Shown here piece after piece: positions 17,312 through 27,611 of a stretch of 64,000 nt of DNA. Source of the DNA: PALSA-612 sp963755155. Lineage in GTDB: Bacteria > Actinomycetota > Thermoleophilia > Gaiellales > Gaiellaceae. The stretch lies in contig CAVWIV010000003.1 in assembly GCA_963755155.1 (NCBI GenBank), positions 310,001-374,000 of the forward strand. The letters are read 5' to 3'. The notes under the pieces are model-generated. The model was given only the letters and a program-made list of their open reading frames with translations, was not told the origin of the DNA and did no database searches. Both the position numbers and the translations under genes were made by a program. Position 1 is the stretch's first letter. Every line of letters begins with the position of its first letter.

Positions 17312-18317
17312 ATGAAGCTGGGCATGTACCTCGGCTACGCCTCCCCGGGCACGAACCCGACGGAGCTCATCGACCTCGCCGTCGAGGCCGAAGCGCTCGG
17401 CTACGACTCGGCCTGGGCGGCCGAGGCGTGGGGCACGGACGTCGTCACCGTCCTCTCCTGGCTCGGCGCGAGAACGCAGACGATGAAGCTCGGCGCCGGG
17501 ATCATGCAGATCCCGGCGCGCAGCGCCGGCATGACGGCGATGACGGCCGCGACGCTCGACCTCATGTCGGGCGGCCGCTTCCTCCTCGGGCTCGGCCTGT
17601 CCGGGCCACAGGTGGCGGAGGGCTGGCACGGACAGCCCTGGGGCCCGCCCCTGAAACGGACGCGCGAGTACGTGGAGCTCGTCCGGCAGATGATCCGGCG
17701 CGACGTCGTCGACTTCCACGGGGACATCTACGACGATCCCGCTCACGGGCGACGGGACGACGGGCCTCGGCATCCCGCTGAAGATGATGATGCGGCCGCT
17801 GCGACCGGAGATCCCGATCTACCTCGCGGCCATCGGCCCGAAGAACGTCGCGCTCGCTGCGGAGATCGCGGACGGCTGGCTGCCGATCTTCGTCTCGCCG
17901 GAGCGCTTCCGCGACGTCTTCCCGCTCGACGGCGCGAAGGAGGGCTTCGACGTCGCGGCCGGCGTGAACGTCGTGCTCACGAAGGACGCGGAGGGCGGGC
18001 GCGAGTACGTCAAGCACCACCTCGCGCTCTACGTCGGCGGCATGGGCGCGCGCGGCAAGAACTTCTACAACGACCTCGTCTGCCGCTACGGCTTCGAGGC
18101 GGAGGCCAAGCACGTCCAGGATCTCTACCTCGACGGCAAGAAGCTCGAGGCCGCCGCGGCGGTGCCGGACGCGCTCGTGAACGAGGTCGCACTCGTCGGC
18201 TCGCGTGAGCAGATCGCCGACCGGCTCGACGCGTGGCGCGAGTGCGGAGTGACGACGCTCATCGTCCAGAGCCGCGATCCGGAGACGCTGCGGACGATGG
18301 CCGAGCTCGTCCTTTGA
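17312..18317 (+). CDS. LLM-class flavin-dependent oxidoreductase
   Basis: About 334 residues, luciferase-like TIM barrel using F420 or FMN. N-terminal MKLGMYLGYASPGTNP, GYDSAWAAEAWGTDVVTVL, and FLLGLGLSGPQVAEGWHG are characteristic of F420-dependent members. One extra base near 17745 breaks the frame (IYD, then IPLTGDGTTGLGIPL). Substrate unknown. TTGA-type overlap with the following kinase-like gene. Confidence 0.82.
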
Positions 18318-19343
18318 GCACCCAGGCGCCGCTTCTCATCCTCGAGAACGTCGAGCAGTTCCTCGACGAGCACGGGCTCGGCACAGGGGCGGTGCGCGCC
18401 AGCCGTGTCGGCCAGGGCGGCGGCTCGAACTTCTCGTTTCTCCTGGAGCGGGACGACGGGCGATTCGTCCTGCGCAGGCCGCCGCGCCCGCCGCTGCCGC
18501 CTTCCGCCCACGACATGGTGCGCGAGGCGCGACTCCAGCTCTCGCTCGCGCCGCACGGCATCCGGCTCCCCGTGATCCGCGCCGTCTGCGAGGACGAGAG
18601 CGTGATCGGCGTCCCGTTCTACGTCATGGACTTCCTCGAAGGCCACGTCGTGACGGACACGCTGCCGCCCGGACTCGAGGACGAGGGCGCCCGGCGGCGG
18701 CTCGGGCTCGATCTCGTCGACGCGCTGGTCGAGATCCACGCGGTCGACGTGAACGCGCCCGGCGTCGCGGACTTCGTGCGGCGAGGGCAGCTATCTCGAG
18801 CGGCAGGTGCGCCGCTTCACGCAGCTGTGGGAGATCAACAGGACGCGCGATCTGCCTGACGTCGAGGCGGTCGGCGAACGGCTCGCCCGCGCGCTGCCCG
18901 AGCCGCTGCCGCTCGCCGTCGTCCACGGCGACTACCGGCTCGGCAACATGATGGTCGCGCCCGACGAGCCCGAGCGGATCGTCGCGGTGCTCGACTGGGA
19001 GATGGGCGCCGTCGGCGATCCACGCGCGGACGTCGGCTATCTGCTCGCCACGTACTCGGAGCCGGGTGGGGACTTCAATCCGCTGGGCGCATCGCCCGTC
19101 ACGTCGACGACAGGCTTCCCAACGAAGAGAGAGCTCGTCGAGCACTACCGCGAGCGGAGCGGCCGCGACGTCGAGCCGCTCGGCTGGTTCCAGGCGCTCG
19201 CGCTGTGGAAGGCGGCGGTCTTCTGCGAGGCGATCTACGGCCGCTACGTCCGCGGCGAGCTGGCCGCGGAGGACGAGAGCGCAGCGCGCTTCGAGCTCGG
19301 GGTGCCGCTCCTGGCGCGCACGGCAGTGGAGGTGTTGGAGTGA
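18314..19343 (+). CDS. Aminoglycoside phosphotransferase-fold kinase (ACAD10-like)
   Basis: About 342 residues, APH/choline-kinase fold. Gly-rich loop GQGGGSNFSFLL near residue 35, catalytic loop VVHGDYRLGNMMV, and the metal-binding LDWEMGAVGDPRADVG. Found beside acyl-CoA catabolism genes, as for the APH-like domain of ACAD10/11, so phosphorylation of a hydroxyacyl intermediate is more likely than antibiotic resistance. TTG start at 18314; one extra base near 18779 (before GEGSYLERQVRRF). Confidence 0.78.
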
Positions 19344-20026
19344 GGCGCCGCCTCTATCTCATGCGACATGCCGCCGTGGCGTACTTCGGCGCCGACGGGC
19401 TGCCGTACGACCCGAGGACGGTGCCGCTCACGCCCGCAGGCGTCGAGCAGGCGCGCAAGGCCGGCGAGGCGCTCGCGGGGGTGGAGCTCGACCGCGTGAT
19501 CACGAGCGGCCTCACGCGGACGGTCGAGACCGCGCAGCTCGTCGCGCCGGGGCAGGAGCCCGAGTCGTGGCCGGCGTTCGAGGAGCTCCGGCCGGGGCGG
19601 CTCGAGGACATCGCCGAAGACGGGCTCGAGGCGGCGTTCGCCGGCGCCTTCGCGGGCGCAATCCGCCCCGACATCCGCTTCCTGGGCGGCGAGACGATCG
19701 GCGAGCTGACGGGGCGGGTCGTCCCCGCGCTCGAGGAGATCGTCGCCGACACGACCTGGGACACGGCGCTCGCCGTCCTGCACGGCGGCGTCAACCGCGC
19801 GATCCTCTCGTACGCTTTGACAGGAGAGCGAAGCTTCTTCGGCGGCTTCGAGCAGGCGCCGGCGTGCATCAACGTCCTCGACGTCGGCCCGGATGGGCGC
19901 TGGGTCGTCCGGGTCGTCAACAGCGCCGAGCACCTGTCGGTGACGGGTCACCAGAGGTCGACGACGATGGAGGAGTACTACGCCGAGTACGCGGCGCTCA
20001 GAGCCGGTCGAGAAAGCGGCAGATGA
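19340..20026 (+). CDS. Histidine phosphatase superfamily protein
   Basis: A 228-residue phosphoglycerate-mutase-like phosphatase. Catalytic LMRHAAVAYF (RHA in place of the usual RHG), second His in VLHGGVNRAIL, and a C-terminal acidic block. GTG start overlapping the preceding kinase stop (GTGA): a kinase and a phosphatase gene are co-translated. The 3' end overlaps the convergent hydrolase by 29 bases. Confidence 0.82.
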   Translation: MRRRLYLMRHAAVAYFGADGLPYDPRTVPLTPAGVEQARKAGEALAGVELDRVITSGLTRTVETAQLVAPGQEPESWPAFEELRPGRLEDIAEDGLEAAFAGAFAGAIRPDIRFLGGETIGELTGRVVPALEEIVADTTWDTALAVLHGGVNRAILSYALTGERSFFGGFEQAPACINVLDVGPDGRWVVRVVNSAEHLSVTGHQRSTTMEEYYAEYAALRAGRESGR

Positions 20027-20777
20027 GCGCGCCGAAGTCCTGAGGCCGCTCGAGCATCGGCGCATGAGCCTGGTCGGGTAGCACGACGAGCTCGGCCCGG
20101 GGCAGCCGCGCCGCAAGCAACCGGCCGTTCGCCACAGGGACTACGCGATCGAGCTCGCCGTGGACCACGAGCGCCGGCACGCCGATGCGCTCCACCTCGA
20201 CGCCTGCGTCCTTGTAGCCGTCTACCGCTCGTACCTGGTCGAGCCAGCGCTCGCGCGGCGTGGGAGGATCGAGGCGGGCCGCGACCCAGCGCTCGAACTC
20301 GCCGGGATGCTCTTCCGCCCACCCCGCGGGAAATGACGTCGGCAAGCTCATCCGTACGGCCTCCTCATCGGAGAGCTCGTAGGCCGACCTCCAGACGGCG
20401 AGCGTCTCGGCGGGAGGCGGCAGGTGGTCAGGGCCGCCCGGCCCGGTGCCGACGAGCACGAGCGAGCGGACGAGCTCGGGCCGTCGCAGCGCGAGCGTGA
20501 GGGCGATGTAGCCGCCCATCGAGTGCCCGTAGACATCGGCCTGCTCCAGCCCTCGCGCGTCCAGCACGGACGCCGCGTCGTCGGCCAGGAGCTCCATCGA
20601 GTACGGACCGGGTGGCTTGTCGGACAGGCCGGTACCACGGTTGTCGAAGGCAAGCACGCGGCGCCGCTTTGCGTACTCCGGCCACTGCGCCCGGGAAGGC
20701 CACTTCGACCAGCCGAGGCCCTGAATGAGGAGTAGCGGGAAGCCGTCCCCGTGCTCCTCGACGTGCAGCTCGATCAG
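19998..20777 (-). CDS. Alpha/beta-fold hydrolase
   Basis: About 259 residues. LLIQGLGWSKW (oxyanion), FDNRGTGLSDKP, nucleophile elbow YGHSMGGYIAL (Ser near 95), acid Asp in HGELDRVVPV, His in PDQAHAPML: a complete catalytic triad. Resembles 3-oxoadipate enol-lactonase-type esterases; substrate unknown. No ATG, GTG or TTG is available in frame at the right place; a CTG at 20777 overlaps the thiolase stop (CTGA) and is the likely start, unless an indel hides the true one. Confidence 0.72.
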   Translation of the reverse strand: MIELHVEEHGDGFPLLLIQGLGWSKWPSRAQWPEYAKRRRVLAFDNRGTGLSDKPPGPYSMELLADDAASVLDARGLEQADVYGHSMGGYIALTLALRRPELVRSLVLVGTGPGGPDHLPPPAETLAVWRSAYELSDEEAVRMSLPTSFPAGWAEEHPGEFERWVAARLDPPTPRERWLDQVRAVDGYKDAGVEVERIGVPALVVHGELDRVVPVANGRLLAARLPRAELVVLPDQAHAPMLERPQDFGALICRFLDRL

Positions 20778-21935
20778 ACGCGCTCCACGATCATCGCCAT
20801 GCCCTGGCCGCCGCCGACGCACATCGTCTCGAGCCCGACGGTGCCGTCGAGCGCGTCGAGGTCGTTGAGCAGCGTGCACATGATCCGCGCGCCCGTCATG
20901 CCGTACGGGTGACCGAGGGCGATCGCGCCGCCGTGCGGGTTGAAACGGTCGTCGAACGGATCGATGCCCACCTCGCGACACACCGGGATGACCTGGGCGG
21001 CGAACGCCTCGTTCAGCTCCATCGCGTCGACGTCGTCGATCTTCATGCCGGCCTGGTCGAGCACGCGACGGACGGCCTCGATCGGGCCCACGCCCATGAT
21101 CTCCGGGTCGATGCCCGAGACCGACGAGGCGACGATGCGCGCCTTCGGCGTGATGCCGAGCTCCTTCGCGCGCGTGTCACTCATGACGACGACCGCCGCC
21201 GCTCCGTCGTTCAGCGGGCACGCGTTGCCGGCCGTCACCTTGCCGTCGGGGATGAACGCGGGCTCGAGCTGCGAAAGACCCTCGTACGTCGACTCGGCCC
21301 GAGGCCCGTCGTCGGCCGAGACGACCGTGCCGTCCTCCTTCGTGTACGGCGCGATCTCGCGCGCGAAGTGCCCGGATGGCCTGAGCGGCAACGGCACGCT
21401 CCTGCGACCGCTGAGCGAACCGGTCCATCTCCTCGCGCTCGACGCCGTAACGCTCGGCGACGTTCTCGGCCGTCATGCCCATGGGGATGTAGACGTTGCC
21501 GATCGCGTCGTCGGATCCGGTGAGCCGCGGATGGAGCTCCTCGGCGTCCTTCGGATAGCCGTTCACCTGGGTGATCGACTCGACGCCCGCGGCGACGTAC
21601 GCATCGCCCTCCCCGGCCCGAATGGCGTGGAACGCCATGCGGATCGTCTGCAAGCTGGAGGCGCAGAAGCGGTTGACGGTCGTGCCGGCCGCCGACGGCG
21701 GCAAGCCGGCGAGCAGGGCGGCGCGGCGCCCGAGGTTCATGCCCTGCCGCTCCTGCGGAAAGCCGCAGCCGACCATCACGTCGACGATCTCGGAGTCGTC
21801 CAGCTCCGGCACCTGGTCGAGCGCCGACCGAATCGCGAAGGCCGCGAGATCGTCCGGGCGAACGTCGACGAAGGAGCCCTTGCGGGCCCGGCCGATCGGC
21901 GTGCGCGCGGCGGCGACGATGACTGCTTCCGGCAT
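20774..21935 (-). CDS. Acetyl-CoA acyltransferase (thiolase)
   Basis: About 386 residues, degradative thiolase cleaving 3-oxoacyl-CoA with CoA. Nucleophilic Cys91 in NRFCASSLQT, NPHGGAIALGHPYG with the active His, and CVGGGQGMAMI with the second Cys. One extra base near 21385 separates SQERAVAAQA from SGHFAREIAPY. ATG at 21935; a TAGCCT -10 (21950-21945) lies 9 bases upstream. Drives the hydrolase gene as its second cistron. Confidence 0.88.
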
Positions 21936-21944
21936 ACGACGCGA

Positions 21945-21950
21945 AGGCTA
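21945..21950 (-). promoter_or_regulatory. -10 box TAGCCT of the thiolase gene
   Basis: TAGCCT on the minus strand, 9 bases before the ATG at 21935; an overlapping TATAGC lies 2 bases further upstream. Short or absent 5' leader expected. Confidence 0.4.
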
Positions 21951-21955
21951 TACGG

Positions 21956-21981
21956 GAGGGGCCGGCGTAGGCCGGCCCCTC
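21956..21981 (-). terminator. Strong hairpin terminator after the Liv operon
   Basis: Perfect 11-bp stem GAGGGGCCGGC / GCCGGCCCCTC with a 4-base loop, 25 bp past the substrate-binding-protein stop. No T-run follows on the minus strand, so it may be a Rho-assisted or stem-only terminator. It also separates the operon from the thiolase promoter. Confidence 0.6.
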
Positions 21982-22005
21982 GATCGAGCTACAGGTGTGT
22001 GTTAG

Positions 22006-23277
22006 CTACTTCTTCTTTGCCGGTGGCCGCGGATCGACCAGCTGGCCGATCGGCTTCCAGCCGCCGTTCTCGAACTCGATCAGCCGCTCGGCCGAGATCG
22101 GGAACTTGTCGTTCTTCGACGTCGTCGAAGTGACGCCCCGCAGGAACCACGGGTTCATGGCGTTGGTCTCCGTGAAGTTGTTCGCCTTCGCCATGAGCGC
22201 GGCACGCGTGAGCTTCGCCTTCGGGATTCTGTCGAGGAGGTTGCAGAAGCTCCTCCCCTTCGCGAAGCCGTAGAGATAGAGGCCGTCCGTGACCCTCGCG
22301 TTCGGCAGGTACTTCCCCATGATCTGCTTGAAGAGGTTCACGCCTGCGTCATTCGCGTTGTCAGGGCTCGCAGGGTCCTTGAGGTACTGGACGCTGATCG
22401 ACCCGTTTACGTATGCAGGGGTCGCAAGCCCGACGGCGATGGTCATGAACGTGTCGGTTGCCGACACGGAGTTGAGGTACACCTGGCCCGGCCTCCACTG
22501 GATCGTCCGCAACGTCGCGTACGTGCGAATCGTGTGGGTCGGTGTGGCGAAGATCATCAGGATGTCCGCACCCGATGCCCGCAGTGCGAGCAACTGCGGC
22601 GCAACCGACGCGTCGGTGAGGTTGTAGCCGCGCGTCATGACGATCTGACTCTTGTTCGGGCCGAGACCCGCTTCCAACCCGGCGATGTAGTCCTTGCCGT
22701 AGTCGTCGTTCTGGAAGAGGATCGCGATCTTCGCGTTCGGCGAGTTCGCCCTGATGCGCCGCCCGTAGATCGCGCCTTCCCCCTGGTAGTCGGGCTGCCA
22801 GCCCAGCGTCCACTTCCAGTCCTTCTGGGCGGCCCCCCATTCCGTCGCGCCCGTCGAGACGTAGAGCTGCGGCACGCCGTTCTTGTTGAGATACGGCCGA
22901 ACCGCCTGCTGCGGCTCCGTGCCCAGCCCTCCGAGCGTCGCGAACACCTTGTCCTGGTCGACGAGCCTGATCGTCTGCGTGACCGTCTGCGGCGGGTTGA
23001 AGATGTCGTCGTAGACGATGAACTGCACCTGCCGGCCGCCGCAGCCTCGAGCCTTGTCGGCGCCTCGCTTCGTCGCGTTCTCGTAGCTGAAGTACGCTTG
23101 GAGGCCCCGTGCGATCGGCGCATAGCTGGCCGCAGGCCCCGACAGGGGGAACGTCCCGCCGATCTTCACCACCTTCGACGTGAGCCCAGGCGCCTGCTCC
23201 GCGCCGCCGGACGCACCCGTCAACCCGACGACGAGCGAGCCCGCGACAGCCGTAAGTACGAGTGCTGCCTTCCTCAT
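22006..23277 (-). CDS. Branched-chain amino acid-type ABC transporter substrate-binding protein
   Basis: A 423-residue periplasmic-binding-protein type I fold (LivJ/LivK-like). N-terminal signal peptide MRKAALVLTAVAGSLVVGL without a lipobox Cys. Mature domain starts VVKIGGTFPLSGPAA; QNDDYGKDYIAGL is the hinge-region block. Ligand not predictable: such proteins bind amino acids, aromatic acids or amides. ATG at 23277 with AAGGAG 8 bases upstream, 28 bp after the permease gene; last gene of the importer operon and followed by a hairpin. Confidence 0.87.
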   Translation of the reverse strand: MRKAALVLTAVAGSLVVGLTGASGGAEQAPGLTSKVVKIGGTFPLSGPAASYAPIARGLQAYFSYENATKRGADKARGCGGRQVQFIVYDDIFNPPQTVTQTIRLVDQDKVFATLGGLGTEPQQAVRPYLNKNGVPQLYVSTGATEWGAAQKDWKWTLGWQPDYQGEGAIYGRRIRANSPNAKIAILFQNDDYGKDYIAGLEAGLGPNKSQIVMTRGYNLTDASVAPQLLALRASGADILMIFATPTHTIRTYATLRTIQWRPGQVYLNSVSATDTFMTIAVGLATPAYVNGSISVQYLKDPASPDNANDAGVNLFKQIMGKYLPNARVTDGLYLYGFAKGRSFCNLLDRIPKAKLTRAALMAKANNFTETNAMNPWFLRGVTSTTSKNDKFPISAERLIEFENGGWKPIGQLVDPRPPAKKK

Positions 23278-23305
23278 GAATCGCTCCTTTGTGTCGTTCC
23301 CTCCC

Positions 23306-24287
23306 CTACCGTAGCGACGAGTGTAACGCCGTTTCGTTGTGGTGAACAGGCCTCGGACACGCAAGCACGAGCTGCGCGAGTCCACCGGGCATGAGGAACA
23401 GCACGAGCAGGAGAAAGACGCCGTACGTGACCGAGGGCGGCAGCGGCGTAGCGAGGTCGATATCGAGACCCCAGTCCTCGGCCTTCAGCGGTGCGTACTG
23501 GATGAAGAGCGCACCGAAGATCGTCCCGAACAGGAGGCCGAAGCCTCCGAGAGCCGTGCCCACGAGCAGCGTGATCGAGAGCGTCGGCAGGAAGACGAGG
23601 GCATTGACCGAGCCGAGGTGGATCGCGAGCAGAGCGCCGGCGACACCCGCGTAGGCGGCGGAGAGCGCGAAGGCGGCCGTCTTGAAGACGGCGGGGTTGA
23701 GGCCGGACGACACCGCCGCGAGCTCGGCGTCACGCACCGCACGCAGCGACCGCCCGAGCTTCCCGCTGAGCAGGAACCACGCGACGAGCAGCGCTCCCAG
23801 CGCGATCCCCCACGTCTGGTAGTACGGGGCGGACGGCAGCCCGAAGAAGAGCCCCTGGCTGCCGCCCGTCACGCCGGCGAAGCGGTCCGAACGCACGAGG
23901 TCGACGAACGCCACCGCGAGAGCGAACGTGCCGAGCGCGAGGTACGGCCCGTGGAGGCGAAGCGCCGGCAGCCCGAAGAGCAAGCCCGCGATGCCCGGCC
24001 ACGAGAGCGGCGACGGGAATCGTCCACCAGACGCTCCAGCCGTGGTCGAATGCGAGATACGCCGTCGTGTACCCGCCGACGCCCATGAACGCCCCCTGGC
24101 CGAGCGAGATCTGGCCCGAGTACCCGGTGACGACGTTCAGCCCGAGCAGCACTATGAAGTACAGGCCGACCAGCGACATGTTTCGCTCCTCGAACGTGCC
24201 GAGAAACGACGGCAGCACGGCGATGACCGCGATGCCGACGGCGAGGCACACACCGCTTGCGACGTGGGCGCGGAGAACGGCCCTCAC
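23306..24287 (-). CDS. Branched-chain amino acid-type ABC permease (LivM-like)
   Basis: About 326 residues, multi-helix membrane protein. NVVTGYSGQISLGQGAFMGV is the LivM signature, and GLPALRLHGPYLALGTFA the conserved loop. One extra G near 24010 breaks the frame (VAG, then IAGLLFGLPAL). GTG at 24287 overlaps the stop of the partner permease (GTGA). Confidence 0.85.
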
Positions 24288-25193
24288 ACGCGCCTCGTGA
24301 CCGTTCTCCCGAAGAGGCCGTCGGGCTTCACGACGAGCACGAGCAGGAGCACGCCGAGCGCGATCGGCAGCTTGAACTCCTGCGACTCGCTCACGAAGTC
24401 GACATACGTCTGCATGAGAGCGATGCCCACTCCGAGGATGTACGCGCCGAGCACTGCTCCCAGCCGGGCTGTCCAGGCCGCCGAGCACGGCCGCGGCGAA
24501 CGCGTAGACGATGATCGTGAGCATGTAGTTCGGGTCGAGCGGCGGCGCGGAGACCACCGCCATCAGCCCGGCGACGGCGCCGAGAGCGGCGGCCAGCCCC
24601 CAGCCGAGGGCGAGCATCACGACGACGCGGATGCCGAGCAGCCGGCTCGTGTCGGGCCGTACGGCGGCAGCTCTCATCATCAGGCCGGTACGGGTGAAGC
24701 GGAAGATGAGATAGACGACGGCGACGCAGACGAGCGACACGCCGAAGACGTAGATCGTCTGCTTCGGGATGGCGACGTCACCGATCGTCACGGGCTCGAA
24801 CGGGAACGGGCTGAGAATGTACTGAGGCTCCGCCGTCCAGATCCAGGCAGCCGCGCCGTTCAGGATGATGAGCAGCGCGATCGTGCCGATGACGATCGCG
24901 ATCTGGCCGGCCTTCGCCAGCGGCCGGACGATCCCGCCGTAGATGAGCGTGCCACCGACGAACGAGATGGCGAGCGTGATCCCGAAGCCGACCCAGAACG
25001 ACAGTTGCCAGCCCTCCGGGTCGGAGATGAGCCACCAGGCGATGTACGTCGAGAACATCGCCATCTCGCCCTGGGCGAAGTTGATGACACCGGTCGCGCG
25101 GTGGATGAGCACGAGGGCGAGCGCGAGCACGGCATAGATCCCGCCGTCGGCGAGGCCGGTGACGACGGTCTGGATGAGGTTCGACCAGTCCAT
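24284..25193 (-). CDS. Branched-chain amino acid-type ABC permease (LivH-like)
   Basis: About 302 residues, hydrophobic. ATGVINFAQGEMAMFS is the LivH signature. One extra base near 24470 breaks the frame at LGGLDSPAG/AVLGAYILG. ATG at 25193 shares a base with the ATPase stop. Forms the membrane channel together with the LivM-like protein. Confidence 0.85.
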
Positions 25194-25904
25194 CAGCCGA
25201 GGTACGACCTCTTGACGCGCTCGTCCTCGCGGAGCTCCTCGCTCGCGCCCTCCATCACGACGCGGCCGACCTCGAGCACGTACGCCCGCTGCGTGGAGGC
25301 GAGCGCGATGCCCGCGTTCTGCTCGACGACGAGCATGGTCAGGCCCATCTCGTGCGTCAGCGAGGCGACGAGCTCGTAGAAGTCGCGCACGAGCGTCGGC
25401 GCGAGCCCGAGCGACGGCTCGTCGAGCAGCAGGAGCTTCGGGCGCGCGACGAGCGCTCGCGCGAGCGCGAGCATCTGCTGCTCACCGCCCGAGAGCGTGC
25501 CCGCCTGCTGGTTCCGCCTGCCTTCGATGCGCGGGAAGTAGCCGATGACGTTGCCGCAGTCCCGCTTGGCCTCCCGCCAGTTGCTCCGGTGATTCGCGCC
25601 GATGAGGAGGTTCTCCCAGACGGTCAGCTCGGCGTAGATCTCGCGGCCCTCGGGCACGTGGGCGATGCCGAGCCGCGCGACCGTCTCGGGTGACTTGCTG
25701 CCGATCTCCTTGCCGTTGAAGACGATGCGGCCGGACCGCCGGACGGTGCCCGAGATCGCACGGAGCGTCGACGTCTTGCCCGCGCCGTTCGCTCCGAGGA
25801 TGGCGACAGACTCGCCGTCGTCCACCGTCAGCGAGATCGCCGTGCAGCGCCTGGACGCCGCCGTAGCGGGCGTCGACGCTGTCCAGTTCGAGCAACGGCG
25901 TCAC
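25193..25904 (-). CDS. ABC transporter ATPase (LivF-like)
   Basis: About 236 residues. Walker A GANGAGKTST near residue 38, signature LSGGEQQMLALARAL, Walker B LLLLDEPSLGLAP. One extra base near 25846 interrupts the N-terminus (GVQALHG, then ISLTVDDGE). GTG at 25904 overlaps the LivG-like stop. Second ATPase of the importer. Confidence 0.87.
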
Positions 25905-26638
25905 GCGTCCGCCTCCTCGGGCGTTCCGAGGTAGGCCTCGATTACGAAGGGATCGTTCCGGACCTCGTCGGGGCTGCCGCGCGCAATCGTCTTGCCGAAG
26001 TCGAGCACGTGCACGGTCTCGGACACGCGCATGACGAGGCCCATGTGGTGCTCGACGAGCAGCACCGTGAGGTCGAGCCGCTCGCGCAGCTCGAGGAGGA
26101 AGTCGCCGAATGCCGCCACCTCCTCGTGGCTCAGGCCGCCGGCCGGCTCGTCGAGCAGCAGCAGCCGCGGCTCGGAGACGAGTGCCCGCGCAAGCTCGAT
26201 GCGCTTCAGCGTCGGGTACGGCAGGCCCGACGCCACGTGACCGGCGAGGCCGCCGAGCCCTACGACGTCGAGCGCGTCGTGCGCGCGCCGCCGACCGTCC
26301 GTCTCGCCGAACCAGCTCGTGCGCGAGTGAGCGCCGACGAGGACGTTCTCGAGCACGGTCATCCGCGAGAAGAGCGCGATGTTCTGGAACGTCCGCGCGA
26401 TGCCGCGGCGGACGACCTCGTACGGCGCGAGCTTCAGCAGGTCCTCCCCGTCGTAGAGAACCGCGCCGGAATCAGGCTTGTAGAGTCGCGTGATGACGTT
26501 GAAGGCCGTCGTCTTGCCCGCGCCGTTCGGGCCGATCAGGCCGAGGATCTGACCTTGGGGGACGTCGAACGAGACGTCGTCGAGGGCGATGACGCCCCCG
26601 AAGCGGCGAGTGAGGTGCTCGACGGTGAGCAGCGCCAC
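25901..26638 (-). CDS. ABC transporter ATPase (LivG-like)
   Basis: A 245-residue ATPase. Walker A GPNGAGKTTAF near residue 36, LivG-type signature region LPYPTLKRIELARAL, Walker B LLLLDEPAGGL, and the C-terminal VIEAYLG. First gene of a five-gene importer operon G-F-H-M-J, all coupled except the last. GTG at 26638 with a TAAGAT -10 9 bases upstream. Confidence 0.87.
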   Translation of the reverse strand: MALLTVEHLTRRFGGVIALDDVSFDVPQGQILGLIGPNGAGKTTAFNVITRLYKPDSGAVLYDGEDLLKLAPYEVVRRGIARTFQNIALFSRMTVLENVLVGAHSRTSWFGETDGRRRAHDALDVVGLGGLAGHVASGLPYPTLKRIELARALVSEPRLLLLDEPAGGLSHEEVAAFGDFLLELRERLDLTVLLVEHHMGLVMRVSETVHVLDFGKTIARGSPDEVRNDPFVIEAYLGTPEEADA

Positions 26639-26647
26639 GAGGCGGGC

Positions 26648-26653
26648 ATCTTA
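26648..26653 (-). promoter_or_regulatory. -10 box TAAGAT of the Liv-type operon
   Basis: TAAGAT on the minus strand, 9 bases before GTG 26638, in the 39-bp divergent space shared with the metallo-beta-lactamase-fold gene. Confidence 0.4.
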
Positions 26654-26677
26654 CGACGGGGGGGCGAGACCTCGCCG

Positions 26678-27611
26678 GTGGTGGTGCCGCTCGACGGCGG
26701 GATCGTCCGGATCACGTTCGCACTTCCGCTCGGGATCGACCACGTCCACGCGTATGCGTTGCCGGCGGATGACGGCGGCACGATCGTCGTCGACACGGGT
26801 CTCGGCCTGCCGGGACACGAGGAGCGGTGGCAGCACATCCTCGAGCAGATAGGCCGGCCCGAGCGGATCGTCGTCACGCACTTCCATCCCGATCATGTCG
26901 GCGGTGCCGCGATCGTCGCCGGCCTCGCGGAGGCGCCCGTGTACCAGGGAGCGCTCGACTACGAGTACTGCCGGCGGGCGTGGACGGCCGAGGCCGCCGA
27001 CCGCTCCGAGCAGCACCTGCTCGAGCACGGGACACCGCCCGAGGAGGCGGCCACCGTTCGCGCGCAGCAGGAGCAGCTGACGCATGTTCGTCCACTACGC
27101 GCAGGACCCCGAGCCGCTCGAGCCCGGGCAGTCGATAGGCGGCTGGGACGTGCTCCACCTGCCCGGGCACGCCGACGGCCATCTGGCGCTGGTCCGCGAT
27201 GGAGTGCTCATCGCCGGCGACGCGCTGCTCGGCGGCATCACGCCGAACGTCGGTCTCTGGCCCGCGTCCGCGCCGGACCCGCTGTCCGACTACCTCGGCT
27301 CCCTGGCGCAGATCGCCGAGCTCGACCCGCGCCTGGCGCTGCCGGGGCACGGCGAGCGCATCCTCGACCCGGCCGGCCGCGCGCGCGAGATCTCGGAGCA
27401 CCACGAGCATCGGCTGACACGGACGCTGGGGACGCTCGGGAGCGAAGGCCGGTCCGGCTACGACGTCTCGCAAGCGCTGTTCCCCGACGCGCTCGCGCCA
27501 TCGCTCAGGCGCTTCGCGGTGGCCGAGACGCTCGCGCACCTCGAGCACCTCGTGCACGCCGGTCGGGCGGCCCGCGACACCGACGACGGGCGAACCGTCT
27601 ACACCCGGTGA
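26678..27611 (+). CDS. Metallo-beta-lactamase fold hydrolase
   Basis: About 310 residues. Metal ligands in THFHPDHVGGA (HxHxDH), LPGHADGH and AGDALLGG, with a final LPGHGE His. The long C-terminal helical part (SQALFPDAL...LAHLEHLVHAG) resembles LACTB2-like and quorum-type thioesterase/hydrolases. Three consecutive in-frame GTG codons at 26678, 26681 and 26684 make the start uncertain. One extra base near 27085 (before MFVHYAQDPEPL). Stop overlaps the acetyltransferase start (GTGA). Confidence 0.82.

Noticed and set aside
18314..19343. True aminoglycoside resistance kinase
   Set aside because: The catalytic loops fit the wider APH fold, but the context (LLM enzyme, phosphatase, thiolase, acyl-CoA dehydrogenases) matches ACAD10-like metabolic kinases better.
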